This document shows positions 17,354 through 26,293 of a stretch of 64,000 nucleotides of DNA, in pieces (position 1 is the first letter of the stretch; the number at the start of each line of letters is the position of its first letter). This stretch comes from Candidatus Binatia bacterium (GTDB lineage: Bacteria > Desulfobacterota > Binatia > Bin18). Position numbers and translations under genes: made by a program. The stretch lies in contig JAJDTY010000086.1 of NCBI GenBank assembly GCA_022826945.1, positions 1 to 64,000 of the forward strand, read 5' to 3'. A model generated the notes under the pieces. The model searched no databases. It was not told the origin of the DNA and was given only the letters and a program-made list of their open reading frames with translations.

Positions 17354-18268
17354 ATGATAGAGCGCATTATCTCACTCCTGCCCAGCAGTACGGAAATTGT
17401 CTGCGCGCTTGGTCTGCGCGAGCATCTCATCGGCGTCTCTCACGAGTGCGACTATCCCTCGGACGTTATCGGGCTTCCCATCCTGACCGAACCCAAGCTT
17501 GATCCCCGCGGGACCAGCGGTGATATCGATACTCGCGTCCGCGAGATTGTGCAGGAGGGGTTGAGCGTCTACCGTCTGCAAACCGAGACATTACAAAGGT
17601 TGAAACCGGACCTCATCGTAACCCAGGATCAGTGTGAGGTGTGTGCCGTTTCCCTGCCTGAGGTCGAAAACGCCGTGCAGTGTTTTCTGACGCCGGACGT
17701 GACCGTCGTGTCGCTCAGACCGGAGAAACTCGACGATATCTGGACAGATATCGGCCGGGTCGCTCAGGCAACCAATCAGGAAAAAACCGCGCAAGCGCTG
17801 ATCCAGGACGCAAAAGAACGGCTCCAGAAAATCACGCAAAAGACCCGACATTTACCCCGTCCGCGCGTGGCCTGTCTGGAATGGCTCGATCCCCTCATGG
17901 CGGCGGGCAACTGGATTCCGGAACTGGTGGGTATTGCGGGCGGGGAATATGGCCTGGTTGAGGCCGGTGCGCATACACCGACGATGACGTGGGAGGCCCT
18001 GGTTGCCTACCAACCAGAGGTCATTGTTATCACTCCGTGCGGGTTCAAAATCCCACAATCGCAGGCGGACCTGCCACAACTGACGGCCCATCCGGACTGG
18101 CAATCACTCCCGGCCGTGCAACAGAACCGGGTATATGTGGCGGACGGCAATGCCTATTATAACCGGCCTGGTCCGCGCATTGTGGAGAGTGCGGAAATCC
18201 TCGCCGAGACGCTGCATCCGGAAGCGTGCGCCGGTATGGCGGCGCCGGACTCCTATATTCGGGTCTGA
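17354..18268 (+). CDS. Cobalamin-binding (BtuF-like) protein without signal peptide
   Basis: A 304-residue member of the helical-backbone metal-receptor superfamily, to which BtuF belongs. Typical segments are RIISLLPSSTEIVCALG, the DLIVTQDQCEVCAVS region, and RVACLEWLDPLMAAGNW, then GGEYGLVEAG. There is no N-terminal signal sequence, so it is probably cytoplasmic rather than a periplasmic ABC transporter partner. Such stand-alone proteins are often annotated as cobalamin-binding. Its relevance here is that adenosylcobalamin-dependent ethylmalonyl-CoA mutase, MeaB and a cobalamin adenosyltransferase lie within the next 18 kb. Ligand not proven by sequence. Confidence 0.7.
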   Translation: MIERIISLLPSSTEIVCALGLREHLIGVSHECDYPSDVIGLPILTEPKLDPRGTSGDIDTRVREIVQEGLSVYRLQTETLQRLKPDLIVTQDQCEVCAVSLPEVENAVQCFLTPDVTVVSLRPEKLDDIWTDIGRVAQATNQEKTAQALIQDAKERLQKITQKTRHLPRPRVACLEWLDPLMAAGNWIPELVGIAGGEYGLVEAGAHTPTMTWEALVAYQPEVIVITPCGFKIPQSQADLPQLTAHPDWQSLPAVQQNRVYVADGNAYYNRPGPRIVESAEILAETLHPEACAGMAAPDSYIRV

Positions 18269-18318
18269 GCGATTCTGGCAGTCGTCGGGGAAGGAGCTAT
18301 CCTTGCGCGGTGTTCCTC

Positions 18319-18660
18319 TCACTCGCTGGGGTCAATGATCTCAATCTTTCCCTCTCGGAAAGCCTGGCCCCGCTCTTTTACCATGTGGGGATAGCTGTGG
18401 TAGAACTGCCCGCCGAGACGCAGAAAGGATTCCACTTCGGTCTCTTCAAGATCGAGGTCTTCAATGGCGCGAACCGCGTCCGCCTGGCTGGTGGCGTTGA
18501 CTAAAACGTCAAAAATCAGTCGGCTTTCCGCAGTTTGGAAATCATCGCGACTCGGCAGCTCGTCACGGTTCTGCATACTCTCGGGATGGTTATCCAGAAG
18601 GTAGCGGAGCGCCTTGAGTTCATGCCGATGTTGATCCAGCTTTCGTATTTTTTCAGGCAT
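18319..18660 (-). CDS. Hypothetical protein, helical, DnaB/DnaG-interaction-like
   Basis: A 113-residue soluble, mostly helical and acidic protein. The opening HELKALRYLLDNHPESMQN and the following two helices vaguely resemble the small helical bundles found in the DnaB N terminus and DnaG C terminus. That likeness is weak and I do not assign a function. ATG at 18660 is preferred: the longer frame from 18837 would overlap the divergently oriented moaB gene. It converges on the cobalamin-binding protein gene, 50 bases away. Confidence 0.5.
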   Translation of the reverse strand: MPEKIRKLDQHRHELKALRYLLDNHPESMQNRDELPSRDDFQTAESRLIFDVLVNATSQADAVRAIEDLDLEETEVESFLRLGGQFYHSYPHMVKERGQAFREGKIEIIDPSE

Positions 18661-18727
18661 GGATATTCCCCTCTGTGCGTTGCCAAGTCGTTCACTCTTG
18701 AGTTCAACTAGTATATACACAGGAGCT

Positions 18728-19246
18728 ATGGCTGTGACAGAGCATAAAGGCAAAGCCCATCGCACGGTCCGATGCGCCGTGATCACCCTGAGCGACACCC
18801 GGACTGAAGAGACGGATACGAGCGGCAAGCGCATCAAAGACCTTCTGGCTGAGCAGGGTCAGCCCGTTGTTGCGTATCGCATTCTGAAGGACGAACCCGA
18901 GCAGATCACAGCGGTCGTGAAGGCCCTGTTGGCCCAGCCCGAGGTTGACGCGATTATCACCACCGGCGGGACCGGTATTGCGCCACGCGATACCACATTC
19001 GAGGCGATCCAGGGCCTGCTCGAAAAAGAAATCACCGGGTTCGGCGAGATGTTTCGTATGCTGAGTTACGAAGACATTGGCGCGGCGGCCATGCTAACCC
19101 GCGCTACCGCGGGAGTTGCGAACGGGAAAGTCATTATTTCTCTGCCCGGTTCAACCGGGGCGGTCGAACTGGGCATGACCAAACTGGTCCTGCCACAACT
19201 CGGCCATATGATGTTCCTGCTACGGGGGGAACGCCATGCACATTAA
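18728..19246 (+). CDS. moaB: Molybdopterin adenylyltransferase-type protein MoaB/MogA
   Basis: A 172-residue protein of the MoaB/MogA family, which adenylates molybdopterin before metal insertion. Signature segments are VITLSDTRTEETDTSG, the TTGGTGIAPRD loop (MPT-binding, near residue 82) and ISLPGSTGAVELG. Single-domain size suits MoaB rather than MoeA. The start at 18728 has AGGAGCT right before it. It overlaps the downstream MoaD-MoaE fusion gene by 11 bases, so the two are translationally coupled in one molybdenum cofactor operon. Confidence 0.9.
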   Translation: MAVTEHKGKAHRTVRCAVITLSDTRTEETDTSGKRIKDLLAEQGQPVVAYRILKDEPEQITAVVKALLAQPEVDAIITTGGTGIAPRDTTFEAIQGLLEKEITGFGEMFRMLSYEDIGAAAMLTRATAGVANGKVIISLPGSTGAVELGMTKLVLPQLGHMMFLLRGERHAH

Positions 19247-19952
19247 GTTACGCTTTTTTGCCTCGCTCCGAGAGCGACTCGGCCGCAGTGAAGACAGTTG
19301 TGAAGTACCGGAAGGCGCAACGGTCAGGACGGTCTGGGAAGCACTCAAACGAGAGCATCCGGCCCTCGTCGAGGTTGAGCGTTCGCTCGCCTTTGCAGTC
19401 GCCCAGGAATACGTTGATGGCGATCACCCCCTGCACGATAACGATGAGTTGGCCTTTATCCCGCCGGTGAGTGGCGGCGCACCGATGGACAGTCGGCTGT
19501 CCTGTCGGATCACCCAGGACCCGATTCGCCTGGACGAGTTGACCGCCTTTGTAGCCGACCCCGGCGCGGGCGCAATGGCAACATTTGTCGGCACGACCCG
19601 AGACACCAATGAGGGTCGGCGGGTCGTTCGACTGGAATACGAGTGTTATCCCGGCATGGCAGAAAAAGAGATGGAGAAGATCGGGCAGGAGGTCCTGGAG
19701 CGCTGGCCAGTGAAAAAAGTCGCCATGCTCCACCGGCTCGGTCGGGTCGATATTGGAGAGGCCAGTGTGGCTATAGCCGTGTCGTCCGGCCATCGCCACG
19801 CCGCGTTTGAGGCGTGTCACTACGCGATCAATCAGCTCAAAGAAACGGTCCCGATCTGGAAAAAAGAACTGTACGAAGGAGGCGAGGTGTGGATCGGCTC
19901 ACAGACGGGGAAAAACGGCACCCTCCACCCGAGCGGAAGCACCGAGCAGTGA
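19236..19952 (+). CDS. MoaD-MoaE fusion (molybdopterin synthase, MoaX-like)
   Basis: One 238-residue polypeptide joins both subunits of molybdopterin synthase, which inserts two sulfurs into cyclic pyranopterin monophosphate. Residues 1-81 are MoaD (ubiquitin-like, ending FIPPVSGG). Residues about 84-225 are MoaE, with GTTRDTNEGRRV, MLHRLGRV, SSGHRHAAFEAC and the catalytic-lysine segment KETVPIWKKE. The double glycine that must be a free C terminus for thiocarboxylation is internal, followed by APMDS. In mycobacterial MoaX the fusion is cleaved right after this glycine pair, and the same is expected here. It overlaps moaB by 11 bases. Confidence 0.92.
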   Translation: MHIKLRFFASLRERLGRSEDSCEVPEGATVRTVWEALKREHPALVEVERSLAFAVAQEYVDGDHPLHDNDELAFIPPVSGGAPMDSRLSCRITQDPIRLDELTAFVADPGAGAMATFVGTTRDTNEGRRVVRLEYECYPGMAEKEMEKIGQEVLERWPVKKVAMLHRLGRVDIGEASVAIAVSSGHRHAAFEACHYAINQLKETVPIWKKELYEGGEVWIGSQTGKNGTLHPSGSTEQ

Positions 19953-19975
19953 TTCACCCTAGCGGAACTATGACA

Positions 19976-20827
19976 ATGGATATTCGAACGGTTGGGATTG
20001 TTGGCTCAGGACAAATGGGGAACGGGATCGGTCAGGTTGCCGCGCAGGCGGGTATGTCGGTGTTACTCTACGACATCAACCAAGAGATCGTTGACCGTGC
20101 GCTGGGGAATATCCAGAAGGGGCTCGTGCGCCTGACAGATCGGGGCAAATTGTCGCTCGATGAGCAAGACGCCATTCTCGGTCGTCTGCATGGCACGGCC
20201 GTCCTCGAAGACCTGAGTGGTGCCGACGTTATTATTGAAGCTGCCCCGGAAGACTCCGCCATCAAGGAGGACATCTTTCGACAGCTCGACCATATCGCTC
20301 GGCCAGAGGTCATTTTGGCCAGCAACACCTCGTCCATCTCGCTGACCCAACTCGGGGCGGTCACCAACCGACCGGAAAAAGTGATTGGCATGCACTTCAT
20401 GAACCCGCCGGTCGTCATGCAGCTAGTCGAGATTGTACGCGGCCTAGCCACCGCCGACGAGACCTATACCGTTATTGACGGGTTGGCCAAGAGAATGGGC
20501 AAAACCACAATTCAGGCTAAGGACTATGCCGGCTTTGTGGTCAACCGCATCCTGCTGCCCATGATCAACGAAGCGATCTATGCCCTCTACGAAGGAGTGG
20601 GCGGTGTGGAGGATATTGACCAGGGCATGAAGCTCGGTACCAACCAGCCCATGGGCCCGCTCGCCCTGGCCGACCTCATTGGACTGGACACTTGCCTAGC
20701 GGTCTTGGAGCGCCTGCACCACGGCCTGGGTGACGACAAATACCGTCCCTGCCCGCTGCTGCGCAACTATGTCGCTGCACACTACCTCGGGAAAAAAACA
20801 GGCAAAGGGTTCTACGAATATAGATAG
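19976..20827 (+). CDS. hbd: 3-hydroxybutyryl-CoA dehydrogenase
   Basis: NAD(P)-dependent dehydrogenase interconverting 3-hydroxybutyryl-CoA and acetoacetyl-CoA. The 283 residues match the family length. N-terminal Rossmann motif GIVGSGQMGNGIGQVAA, the SNTSSISLT active-site segment, the catalytic His in GMHFMNPP (near residue 140), and C-terminal GFVVNRILLPMINEA and GKKTGKGFYEY are all clear. ATG at 19976 is favoured because GCGGA lies about nine bases upstream; ATG at 19970 is possible. It could deliver 3-hydroxybutyryl-CoA towards crotonyl-CoA, the entry to the ethylmalonyl-CoA pathway encoded just downstream. Confidence 0.92.
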   Translation: MDIRTVGIVGSGQMGNGIGQVAAQAGMSVLLYDINQEIVDRALGNIQKGLVRLTDRGKLSLDEQDAILGRLHGTAVLEDLSGADVIIEAAPEDSAIKEDIFRQLDHIARPEVILASNTSSISLTQLGAVTNRPEKVIGMHFMNPPVVMQLVEIVRGLATADETYTVIDGLAKRMGKTTIQAKDYAGFVVNRILLPMINEAIYALYEGVGGVEDIDQGMKLGTNQPMGPLALADLIGLDTCLAVLERLHHGLGDDKYRPCPLLRNYVAAHYLGKKTGKGFYEYR

Positions 20828-20840
20828 GGATTCAGGATTC

Positions 20841-22001
20841 TTACAAGGCGGCTGCCGCCTCTTTGCAGGCGTCAATATACTCCGCCTCCGCTTGGGCACA
20901 GGACTGGGCTCGTTGTTGGTTATCCGGATATAACGACAAGAGAACCTCACCGGTCGCGGCGTAACACGCTTCTTTTGAAGCGTCGTCAAGCCGACGGCAA
21001 AACGCCAGTCCACGCTGTGGGTCGGCATGGGTCAAGATGAAATCCTTCACTGCACCGACAAGACACGCTGTCGCCTGTTCCGGGCTGCCCTGCCGACACA
21101 GGCTCATGGTCTTCTCGGCATTCCGTAATGTAAAACCGCTCACATCGCGGCCCAGACTCTCATAGCAGACAGGCACAAACGCGGCCGGCGCACTGGCGCA
21201 CACCTGAAAAGCCTTTGTGAAATCATGCTGCGAAAAGGTCAGGATGGCTGAGGATTGCATCCGGTAACAGGCGCGTTGGTAGGGCTCATCCACCGCGGTG
21301 CAGGGATACAGGGGGTCTTCCGGCCGGAGCAAGCTTCTTGGACGGTCGGCGTGGCCCTCATGTCCCTCCTGATGCGTGTGATGGGGCTGGAGAAAGGCTA
21401 CGACATTCTCCATAAAGACACCGCTGTAGCACGACTCGCGCTCCCAAGGCGAGGCTAAGGAATCGCACCCTTCGAGCGCGGTAGGAAGCTGGTAATCAAA
21501 GTATAAGGTGAGGCCGTGCCCCAGGCCGTGCAGACATTGATACTGCAAGAACGTGGACTGCCACGCATCAATCTCCCTGGTACACACCGCTGCGATGGTG
21601 TCAGCCCGTACCTCGGACAAACTGCGCAGATAGCCTTCCAGCACGCCGTGGTAACAGCCCGACCAGAACGTCTCCCGGCAGTGGGCAAATGCCTCGGCCA
21701 CATCCTTATAGTACGCAAATGATGCCCGACCGAGATGATGAGTGTAGGGATGGGCATCACGCAACACATCGGGGTCCTTCCTTGTCAGCGTGTCCAGAGT
21801 GGCAAGCGCGTGTTCGGTGCCCTGGGTGCGCAGGATTTTTTCCAGTCCGGTATGGTAACACTGCTGCTTTTGGGGCTGGTGTTGATGCCCCCCGCACTGC
21901 CCCCAGAGTTGCTCGGCCTCTTTATTTTCCTGAGCAAAGCTCGGCGGCGTCAAGACACCGACAATCCAAGCGAGCAGGATACCCGACACTATATACCTCA
22001 T
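20841..22001 (-). CDS. Secreted cysteine- and histidine-rich protein, unknown function
   Basis: A 386-residue protein with a clear signal peptide (hydrophobic core about residues 3-22, cleavage near SFA-QE). The mature part carries about twenty cysteines spaced through repeated helical-looking units, plus histidine motifs such as THHLGR, GCYHGVLEG, CLHGLGHGL, CYSGVF and an internal HHTHQEGHEGH cluster. Even cysteine spacing suggests disulfides in an exported protein. HG/GxxHG motifs could bind metal or heme, but no CxxCH cytochrome motif is present. I do not recognise the family. It follows meaB on the same strand, 15 bases downstream, so it may share that transcript. Confidence 0.6.
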   Translation of the reverse strand: MRYIVSGILLAWIVGVLTPPSFAQENKEAEQLWGQCGGHQHQPQKQQCYHTGLEKILRTQGTEHALATLDTLTRKDPDVLRDAHPYTHHLGRASFAYYKDVAEAFAHCRETFWSGCYHGVLEGYLRSLSEVRADTIAAVCTREIDAWQSTFLQYQCLHGLGHGLTLYFDYQLPTALEGCDSLASPWERESCYSGVFMENVVAFLQPHHTHQEGHEGHADRPRSLLRPEDPLYPCTAVDEPYQRACYRMQSSAILTFSQHDFTKAFQVCASAPAAFVPVCYESLGRDVSGFTLRNAEKTMSLCRQGSPEQATACLVGAVKDFILTHADPQRGLAFCRRLDDASKEACYAATGEVLLSLYPDNQQRAQSCAQAEAEYIDACKEAAAAL

Positions 22002-22016
22002 GATCTTCTCCTTGTA

Positions 22017-22991
22017 TCAGGTCCGATACTGAACACGCTCAAGCAGAGCGGAGAGCTTTCGGAACACACTCCAGTGCGCGGGTTGCTGATTCCATGTCAC
22101 GCGCGCACCCTCAACGCCCCCCAGGGCGGCTAAGCCACGTTGCCCGACCTCGTGGAGTATTTCTCCAATCCCCCACTCCAGGTGTTGGGCAGCACGTTTC
22201 TTTTCAAGACTAGCGGTTGCTTGTAGATGCTGCCAGTGCGCACTGAGGGCTTGGCTGAGCGTGCCTATATTCAGATTAGTCGTCGCGCTGACAGCCAGGA
22301 CCGGACTGTCCCAGGCTGAGGACTCAGGAGAAGCCGGTCGCCGTGCCAGGGCGAGCGCCGCCTGGGTATCGGACAGCGCTTTTTGAGCAAGTTCCTGATT
22401 ATCGGCCTTGTTCACCGCCAGAATGTCCGGGATCTCCATCACTCCGGCTTTGATAAACTGAAGCAGGTCGCCGGAAAACGGCTGGACGACCAGGACGGTC
22501 GTATCAGCGAGGGCAGCAATATCGGTCTCACTTTGGCCTACCCCAACTGTTTCAACCAGGATGACATCACAGCAATGCCGCAGTAGAAACACCGCCGAAA
22601 ACGCCTCTCGACTCAGGCCGCCCAGACGATCCCGTGCCGCGTAACTGCGAGCATAGACCTCGGCAGATAACTGCATCCGGCCACGATCGCCCAACAGCGC
22701 GCCGCCCGACACTTTGCTTGACGGATCGACCGCAATAATGGCGACCCGGCGACCAGCTTGTACCTGCGGCTCAATCAGCCGCGAAATCAGCGAGCTTTTG
22801 CCTACACCGGGCGGGCCGGTCAGGCCGACGACATGAGCCGATGCAGGCAGTGTCGAGAGGGTATCCAGGAGTGTGAGCGCTTGGGCTTGACGGTTTGGAC
22901 GCCGGTCTTCGAGCAGGTTGAGCGCACGCGCAATAGCCTGACGATTAAAATCAATCAGAGCGGCAACAGTGCTGTGGGGTGACTGTGTCAC
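22017..22991 (-). CDS. meaB: Methylmalonyl/ethylmalonyl-CoA mutase-associated GTPase MeaB
   Basis: A 324-residue G3E-family P-loop GTPase that gates cofactor loading and protects adenosylcobalamin-dependent acyl-CoA mutases. Walker A is GLTGPPGVGKSSLIS (about residue 58). DPSSKVSGGALLGDRGRM is the MeaB switch signature. ILVETVGVGQSE is the Walker B/switch II region. NKADN provides guanine specificity. The gene lies 81 bases downstream of the mutase gene on the same strand, so it probably forms an operon with it. Confidence 0.93.
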   Translation of the reverse strand: MTQSPHSTVAALIDFNRQAIARALNLLEDRRPNRQAQALTLLDTLSTLPASAHVVGLTGPPGVGKSSLISRLIEPQVQAGRRVAIIAVDPSSKVSGGALLGDRGRMQLSAEVYARSYAARDRLGGLSREAFSAVFLLRHCCDVILVETVGVGQSETDIAALADTTVLVVQPFSGDLLQFIKAGVMEIPDILAVNKADNQELAQKALSDTQAALALARRPASPESSAWDSPVLAVSATTNLNIGTLSQALSAHWQHLQATASLEKKRAAQHLEWGIGEILHEVGQRGLAALGGVEGARVTWNQQPAHWSVFRKLSALLERVQYRT

Positions 22992-23072
22992 AAACAGAGG
23001 CGACGGACAAAAGGTACGGGGCAGCTCGGGCCGCTCCTCGGGATGTGTTTAATATCCTGGCTGAGCCGACCG

Positions 23073-25058
23073 CTATGCAGACGCCTCGGCCACCTCGACC
23101 ATGTCAGACAGAATGCGCAGCATCTCAAAATCCTTCGGGGTGTATACCCGTGCAACCCCGGCCTGCCGTAAATCTTCCGCATCATCCTCGGGAATAATAC
23201 CGCCAACCACAACCGGAACATCGCTGAGGCCCTCCGCGCGCAGACCGGTGAGCACCTCGGGGACGAGGCGAAGGTGGGAGCCGGACAGAATACTCAGCCC
23301 GACCAGATGCACGCCTTCATCGCGCACGCTGGTGACAATTTGCTCAGGCGACAGACGAATACCTTCATACACGACTTCCATGCCCGCATCGCGACACCAG
23401 ACAGCGATTTGCTCAGCACCGTTGGAGTGTCCGTCCAAGCCCGGCTTTCCGATTAGCACCTTGAGCGGCCGACCCAGCGTGGCGGCACTTTTCTGCACCC
23501 TCGCTCGCAGTTCTTCAAGCTCTTGAGCAGTCTCCCCATCAACCGTTCGCGCAGCCGCCGCGCCGCCAATACCGGTTGGTGCCCGGAATTCTCCAAAAAT
23601 ATCACGCAGGGTCTGGGTCCACTCGCCCGTGGTCACACCGGCCAGCGCGCACCGAATAGAGGCCGGCATGATATTCTCGCCGTTGAGGGCGGCGGCACGC
23701 AGCCCGGAGAGAGCCGTCTCCACCTCTGCCTGATTGCGGGTGGCGCGAAACGCTTGCAGGCGCGCCACCTGATCCCGCTCGGCCGCTTCGTCCACTTTAA
23801 GAATAGCCGACGAATCACCGCTGTAGAGGGGAGATTCCGCAGTCTCGGTAAATTTGTTGACACCCACAACAGTATGGTCCCCGGCGGTAATATTACGCAC
23901 CCGCTCCGTATGGCTCGTCACGAGTTGCTCTTTGATATAGCCGAGGGCCGAAATCACACCGCCCATATCCATCACGCGCTCAACCTCTGCCCAGGCGGCG
24001 TTTTTAATCGCGCTCGTTTTTCCCTCAACCACCGTGCTTCCCTCAAAAATATCACCGTACTCCAACAGATCGGTCTCAAAGGCCAGAATCTGCTGAATCC
24101 GCAGGCTCCACTGCTGGTCCCAGGGACGTGGCAATCCCAGCGCTTCGTTCCAGGCCGGCAGTTGCATGGCGCGGCAGCGCGCATCCTTGCTGAGCGTCAC
24201 GCCTAATGCCTCTAAGACAATCCGGGGGATGTTGTTCTCCGGCTGGGCTTCCGTCAGCCCCAGAGAATTGACCTGGACCCCATACCGAAAGCGGCGCAAC
24301 TTTGGATTCTCAACACCGTAGCGTTCGCGCGTCAACTCGTCCCAGAGTTGACCAAAGGCGCGCAGCTTGCACACCTCTTCAATAAAGCGGACACCGGAAT
24401 TGACAAAGAAGCTGATCCGCCCGACCGCGGCGGTAAACTCGGCAGCATCGAGCCGCTCGGACGCACGCACCGTGTCGAGCACCGCAATCGCCGTGCACAG
24501 CGCGTAGGCGACCTCCTGGACGGGCGTGGCGCCGGCTTCCTGGAGATGGTAGGAGCACACATTGACCGGGTTCCATTTGGGAGCGTTTTTGACCGTATAG
24601 GTGATCACGTCGCTCGTCAGACGCAGGCTCGGCTCGGGCGGAAAGATATACGTGCCACGTGACAGGTATTCTTTCACGATGTCGTTCTGCGTCGTGCCCT
24701 GGAGGGCCTGAGGCTCCACCCCCTGGCGTTCTGCCGCGGCAATATACAGGGCCAGCAACCAGGCCGCAGTCCCGTTAATCGTCATGGACGTATTCATCTG
24801 GTCGAGCGGAATGTCGGCAAACAGGGTTTCCATATCACCAATATGGCAGATCGGGACGCCAACTTTTCCAACCTCTCCGCGTGCCAGAGCGTGATCGCTG
24901 TCGTAGCCGGTCTGTGTCGGCAAGTCGAAGGCAACCGACAGGCCAGTCTGGCCTTTACTCAAATTGAGCCGATAGAGTTCATTGCTCGCTTGGGCGGTCG
25001 AGTGGCCGGAGTAGGTCCGCATGACCCAGGGCCGGTCTTTGAGTCGGTCTGTTTCCAT
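23073..25058 (-). CDS. ecm: Ethylmalonyl-CoA mutase (MeaA-type, adenosylcobalamin-dependent)
   Basis: Rearranges ethylmalonyl-CoA to methylsuccinyl-CoA, the signature step of the ethylmalonyl-CoA pathway. It has 661 residues: a catalytic TIM barrel (residues about 1-480), then a B12-binding domain with the base-off motif in GKPGLDGHSNGAEQ near residue 540. The start (RPWVMRTYSGHSTA) and length fit MeaA/Ecm better than methylmalonyl-CoA mutase, which is usually longer, near 700 residues. Barrel landmarks are SVAFDLPTQTGYDSD, MNTSMTINGTA and the NICSYHLQEAG-like NVCSYHLQEAG. Co-occurrence with Mcl, Msd and Mch homologues supports this reading. Methylmalonyl-CoA or isobutyryl-type mutase is the alternative. 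Confidence 0.85.
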   Translation of the reverse strand: METDRLKDRPWVMRTYSGHSTAQASNELYRLNLSKGQTGLSVAFDLPTQTGYDSDHALARGEVGKVGVPICHIGDMETLFADIPLDQMNTSMTINGTAAWLLALYIAAAERQGVEPQALQGTTQNDIVKEYLSRGTYIFPPEPSLRLTSDVITYTVKNAPKWNPVNVCSYHLQEAGATPVQEVAYALCTAIAVLDTVRASERLDAAEFTAAVGRISFFVNSGVRFIEEVCKLRAFGQLWDELTRERYGVENPKLRRFRYGVQVNSLGLTEAQPENNIPRIVLEALGVTLSKDARCRAMQLPAWNEALGLPRPWDQQWSLRIQQILAFETDLLEYGDIFEGSTVVEGKTSAIKNAAWAEVERVMDMGGVISALGYIKEQLVTSHTERVRNITAGDHTVVGVNKFTETAESPLYSGDSSAILKVDEAAERDQVARLQAFRATRNQAEVETALSGLRAAALNGENIMPASIRCALAGVTTGEWTQTLRDIFGEFRAPTGIGGAAAARTVDGETAQELEELRARVQKSAATLGRPLKVLIGKPGLDGHSNGAEQIAVWCRDAGMEVVYEGIRLSPEQIVTSVRDEGVHLVGLSILSGSHLRLVPEVLTGLRAEGLSDVPVVVGGIIPEDDAEDLRQAGVARVYTPKDFEMLRILSDMVEVAEASA

Positions 25059-25132
25059 GTGTCGTCCTTAATCGTCTATGGATTTAAGGTGTGGGGAACA
25101 GCTCCCCAGCCCTCAATCCCCAACTCCTATTT

Positions 25133-26170
25133 CTACCCTACCCGGCGCATCTGTTCTAGAATATCGTAGCCGGTGATGGCCTTGCTCTTGGCCGCCTGTT
25201 CGGCCAGATAGGCTGGCTCGACGGTCTCGGCCTGCACCGCCTTGGCCAGGTCCATCAGCGCGATCTTAATGGTCGCCTCGTCGATCATCTCCCCGGTTTC
25301 CGGATCGGGCATCGAGCCGCCGCCCTTCTCGTGGTAGAGCTCGAGGACGCGGGAGGCATATTTGACTTGCTCGTCGTTCGGCGTATAGCAGGCGTTGGCA
25401 ATGGCGGCCTGCTGCGGGTGGATGACCCAGGTGCCGTCCATGCCGAGATTGGCCGCGCCAATGTTTTTCTCACGCAGGCCTGCCTCGATTTCCCTGACCT
25501 TTTCTTCAGGGTCGTTTTTCCGCCACAACGGCAGATAGACATTATCAACCGCGTGCAGGCCGGCGGCCTTGGCCGCCACCACCACGGCCTGCTTGGAGTA
25601 CAGGAAGTTAATGTTCTGGTCTTTCACTACTTCACGAATACCCAGGGTGGCGGCAAAGTCGGCTATCCCGAAGATCAAGCCGGCCATGCGATCCGAAGCG
25701 GTCGCAATAGCGTAGGCGTTCACAATGGCCTGGGGAATTTCGATCAGGGATTCGATCTGCACCCGCGATTTCCAGCCGGCTTCCTGTTCGAGCGTATCGA
25801 GCAGGCTGGAGACGTATTTGACATCGTCCGGCCCGTGTGTCTTGGGCAGAATAATGCCGTGAAATTTATCCGGCGCGCCTTTCACGATGGCTTCCAGGTC
25901 CCCCAGAAAAAACTCGGAGCGGATATTATTGGGCCGCACGGTAATGACTTTCTTGCCGAAATCCAGCGTGTTGAGCGCTTCGACAACACACTGCCGACTT
26001 TGTGGCCCCTTGAACTCGTACGGGCAGGCGTCTTCAAAATCCATCATCACATGATCAACCGGTGATTTGACCGGGTCAGCCGCATTGCGGTGAAGCTTCA
26101 TGCTGTGGCCGGGATAAGTCATTTCAGTGCGGGGAATGACGAAACGGGTTCCCTCATCGACTACGAACAT
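25133..26170 (-). CDS. mcl1: L-malyl-CoA/beta-methylmalyl-CoA lyase (CitE-like)
   Basis: A 345-residue member of the HpcH/HpaI-CitE aldolase family. It would cleave beta-methylmalyl-CoA into glyoxylate and propionyl-CoA, and possibly malyl-CoA too. DHVMMDFEDACP carries metal-binding aspartate/glutamate residues, VRPNNIRSEFF has the CoA/substrate arginine, and QIESLIEIPQA supplies the metal-binding glutamate. GIADFAATLG and DGTWVIHPQQ are also family marks. Length agrees with Chloroflexus- or Rhodobacter-type Mcl. ATG at 26170 is set by AGAGGAGGACTGT. It lies 74 bases upstream of the mutase gene on the same strand and so probably leads the mcl-ecm-meaB operon. Confidence 0.85.
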   Translation of the reverse strand: MFVVDEGTRFVIPRTEMTYPGHSMKLHRNAADPVKSPVDHVMMDFEDACPYEFKGPQSRQCVVEALNTLDFGKKVITVRPNNIRSEFFLGDLEAIVKGAPDKFHGIILPKTHGPDDVKYVSSLLDTLEQEAGWKSRVQIESLIEIPQAIVNAYAIATASDRMAGLIFGIADFAATLGIREVVKDQNINFLYSKQAVVVAAKAAGLHAVDNVYLPLWRKNDPEEKVREIEAGLREKNIGAANLGMDGTWVIHPQQAAIANACYTPNDEQVKYASRVLELYHEKGGGSMPDPETGEMIDEATIKIALMDLAKAVQAETVEPAYLAEQAAKSKAITGYDILEQMRRVG

Positions 26171-26293
26171 ACAGTCCTCCTCTAATGGCAGTCTCTTTCT
26201 TGTCGGCGATCTGTCGGGGTCACAAAAATAGAAGGCCCCCTCTATCAGATTCCCGCCCCTCACCCAACCTCCCTAGGCGGATGTTTGTCCGAT

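Noticed and set aside
23073-25058. Calling the mutase methylmalonyl-CoA mutase
   Set aside because: Length, the RPWVMRTYSGHSTA start and pathway neighbours fit ethylmalonyl-CoA mutase better. The possibility is kept as an alternative.
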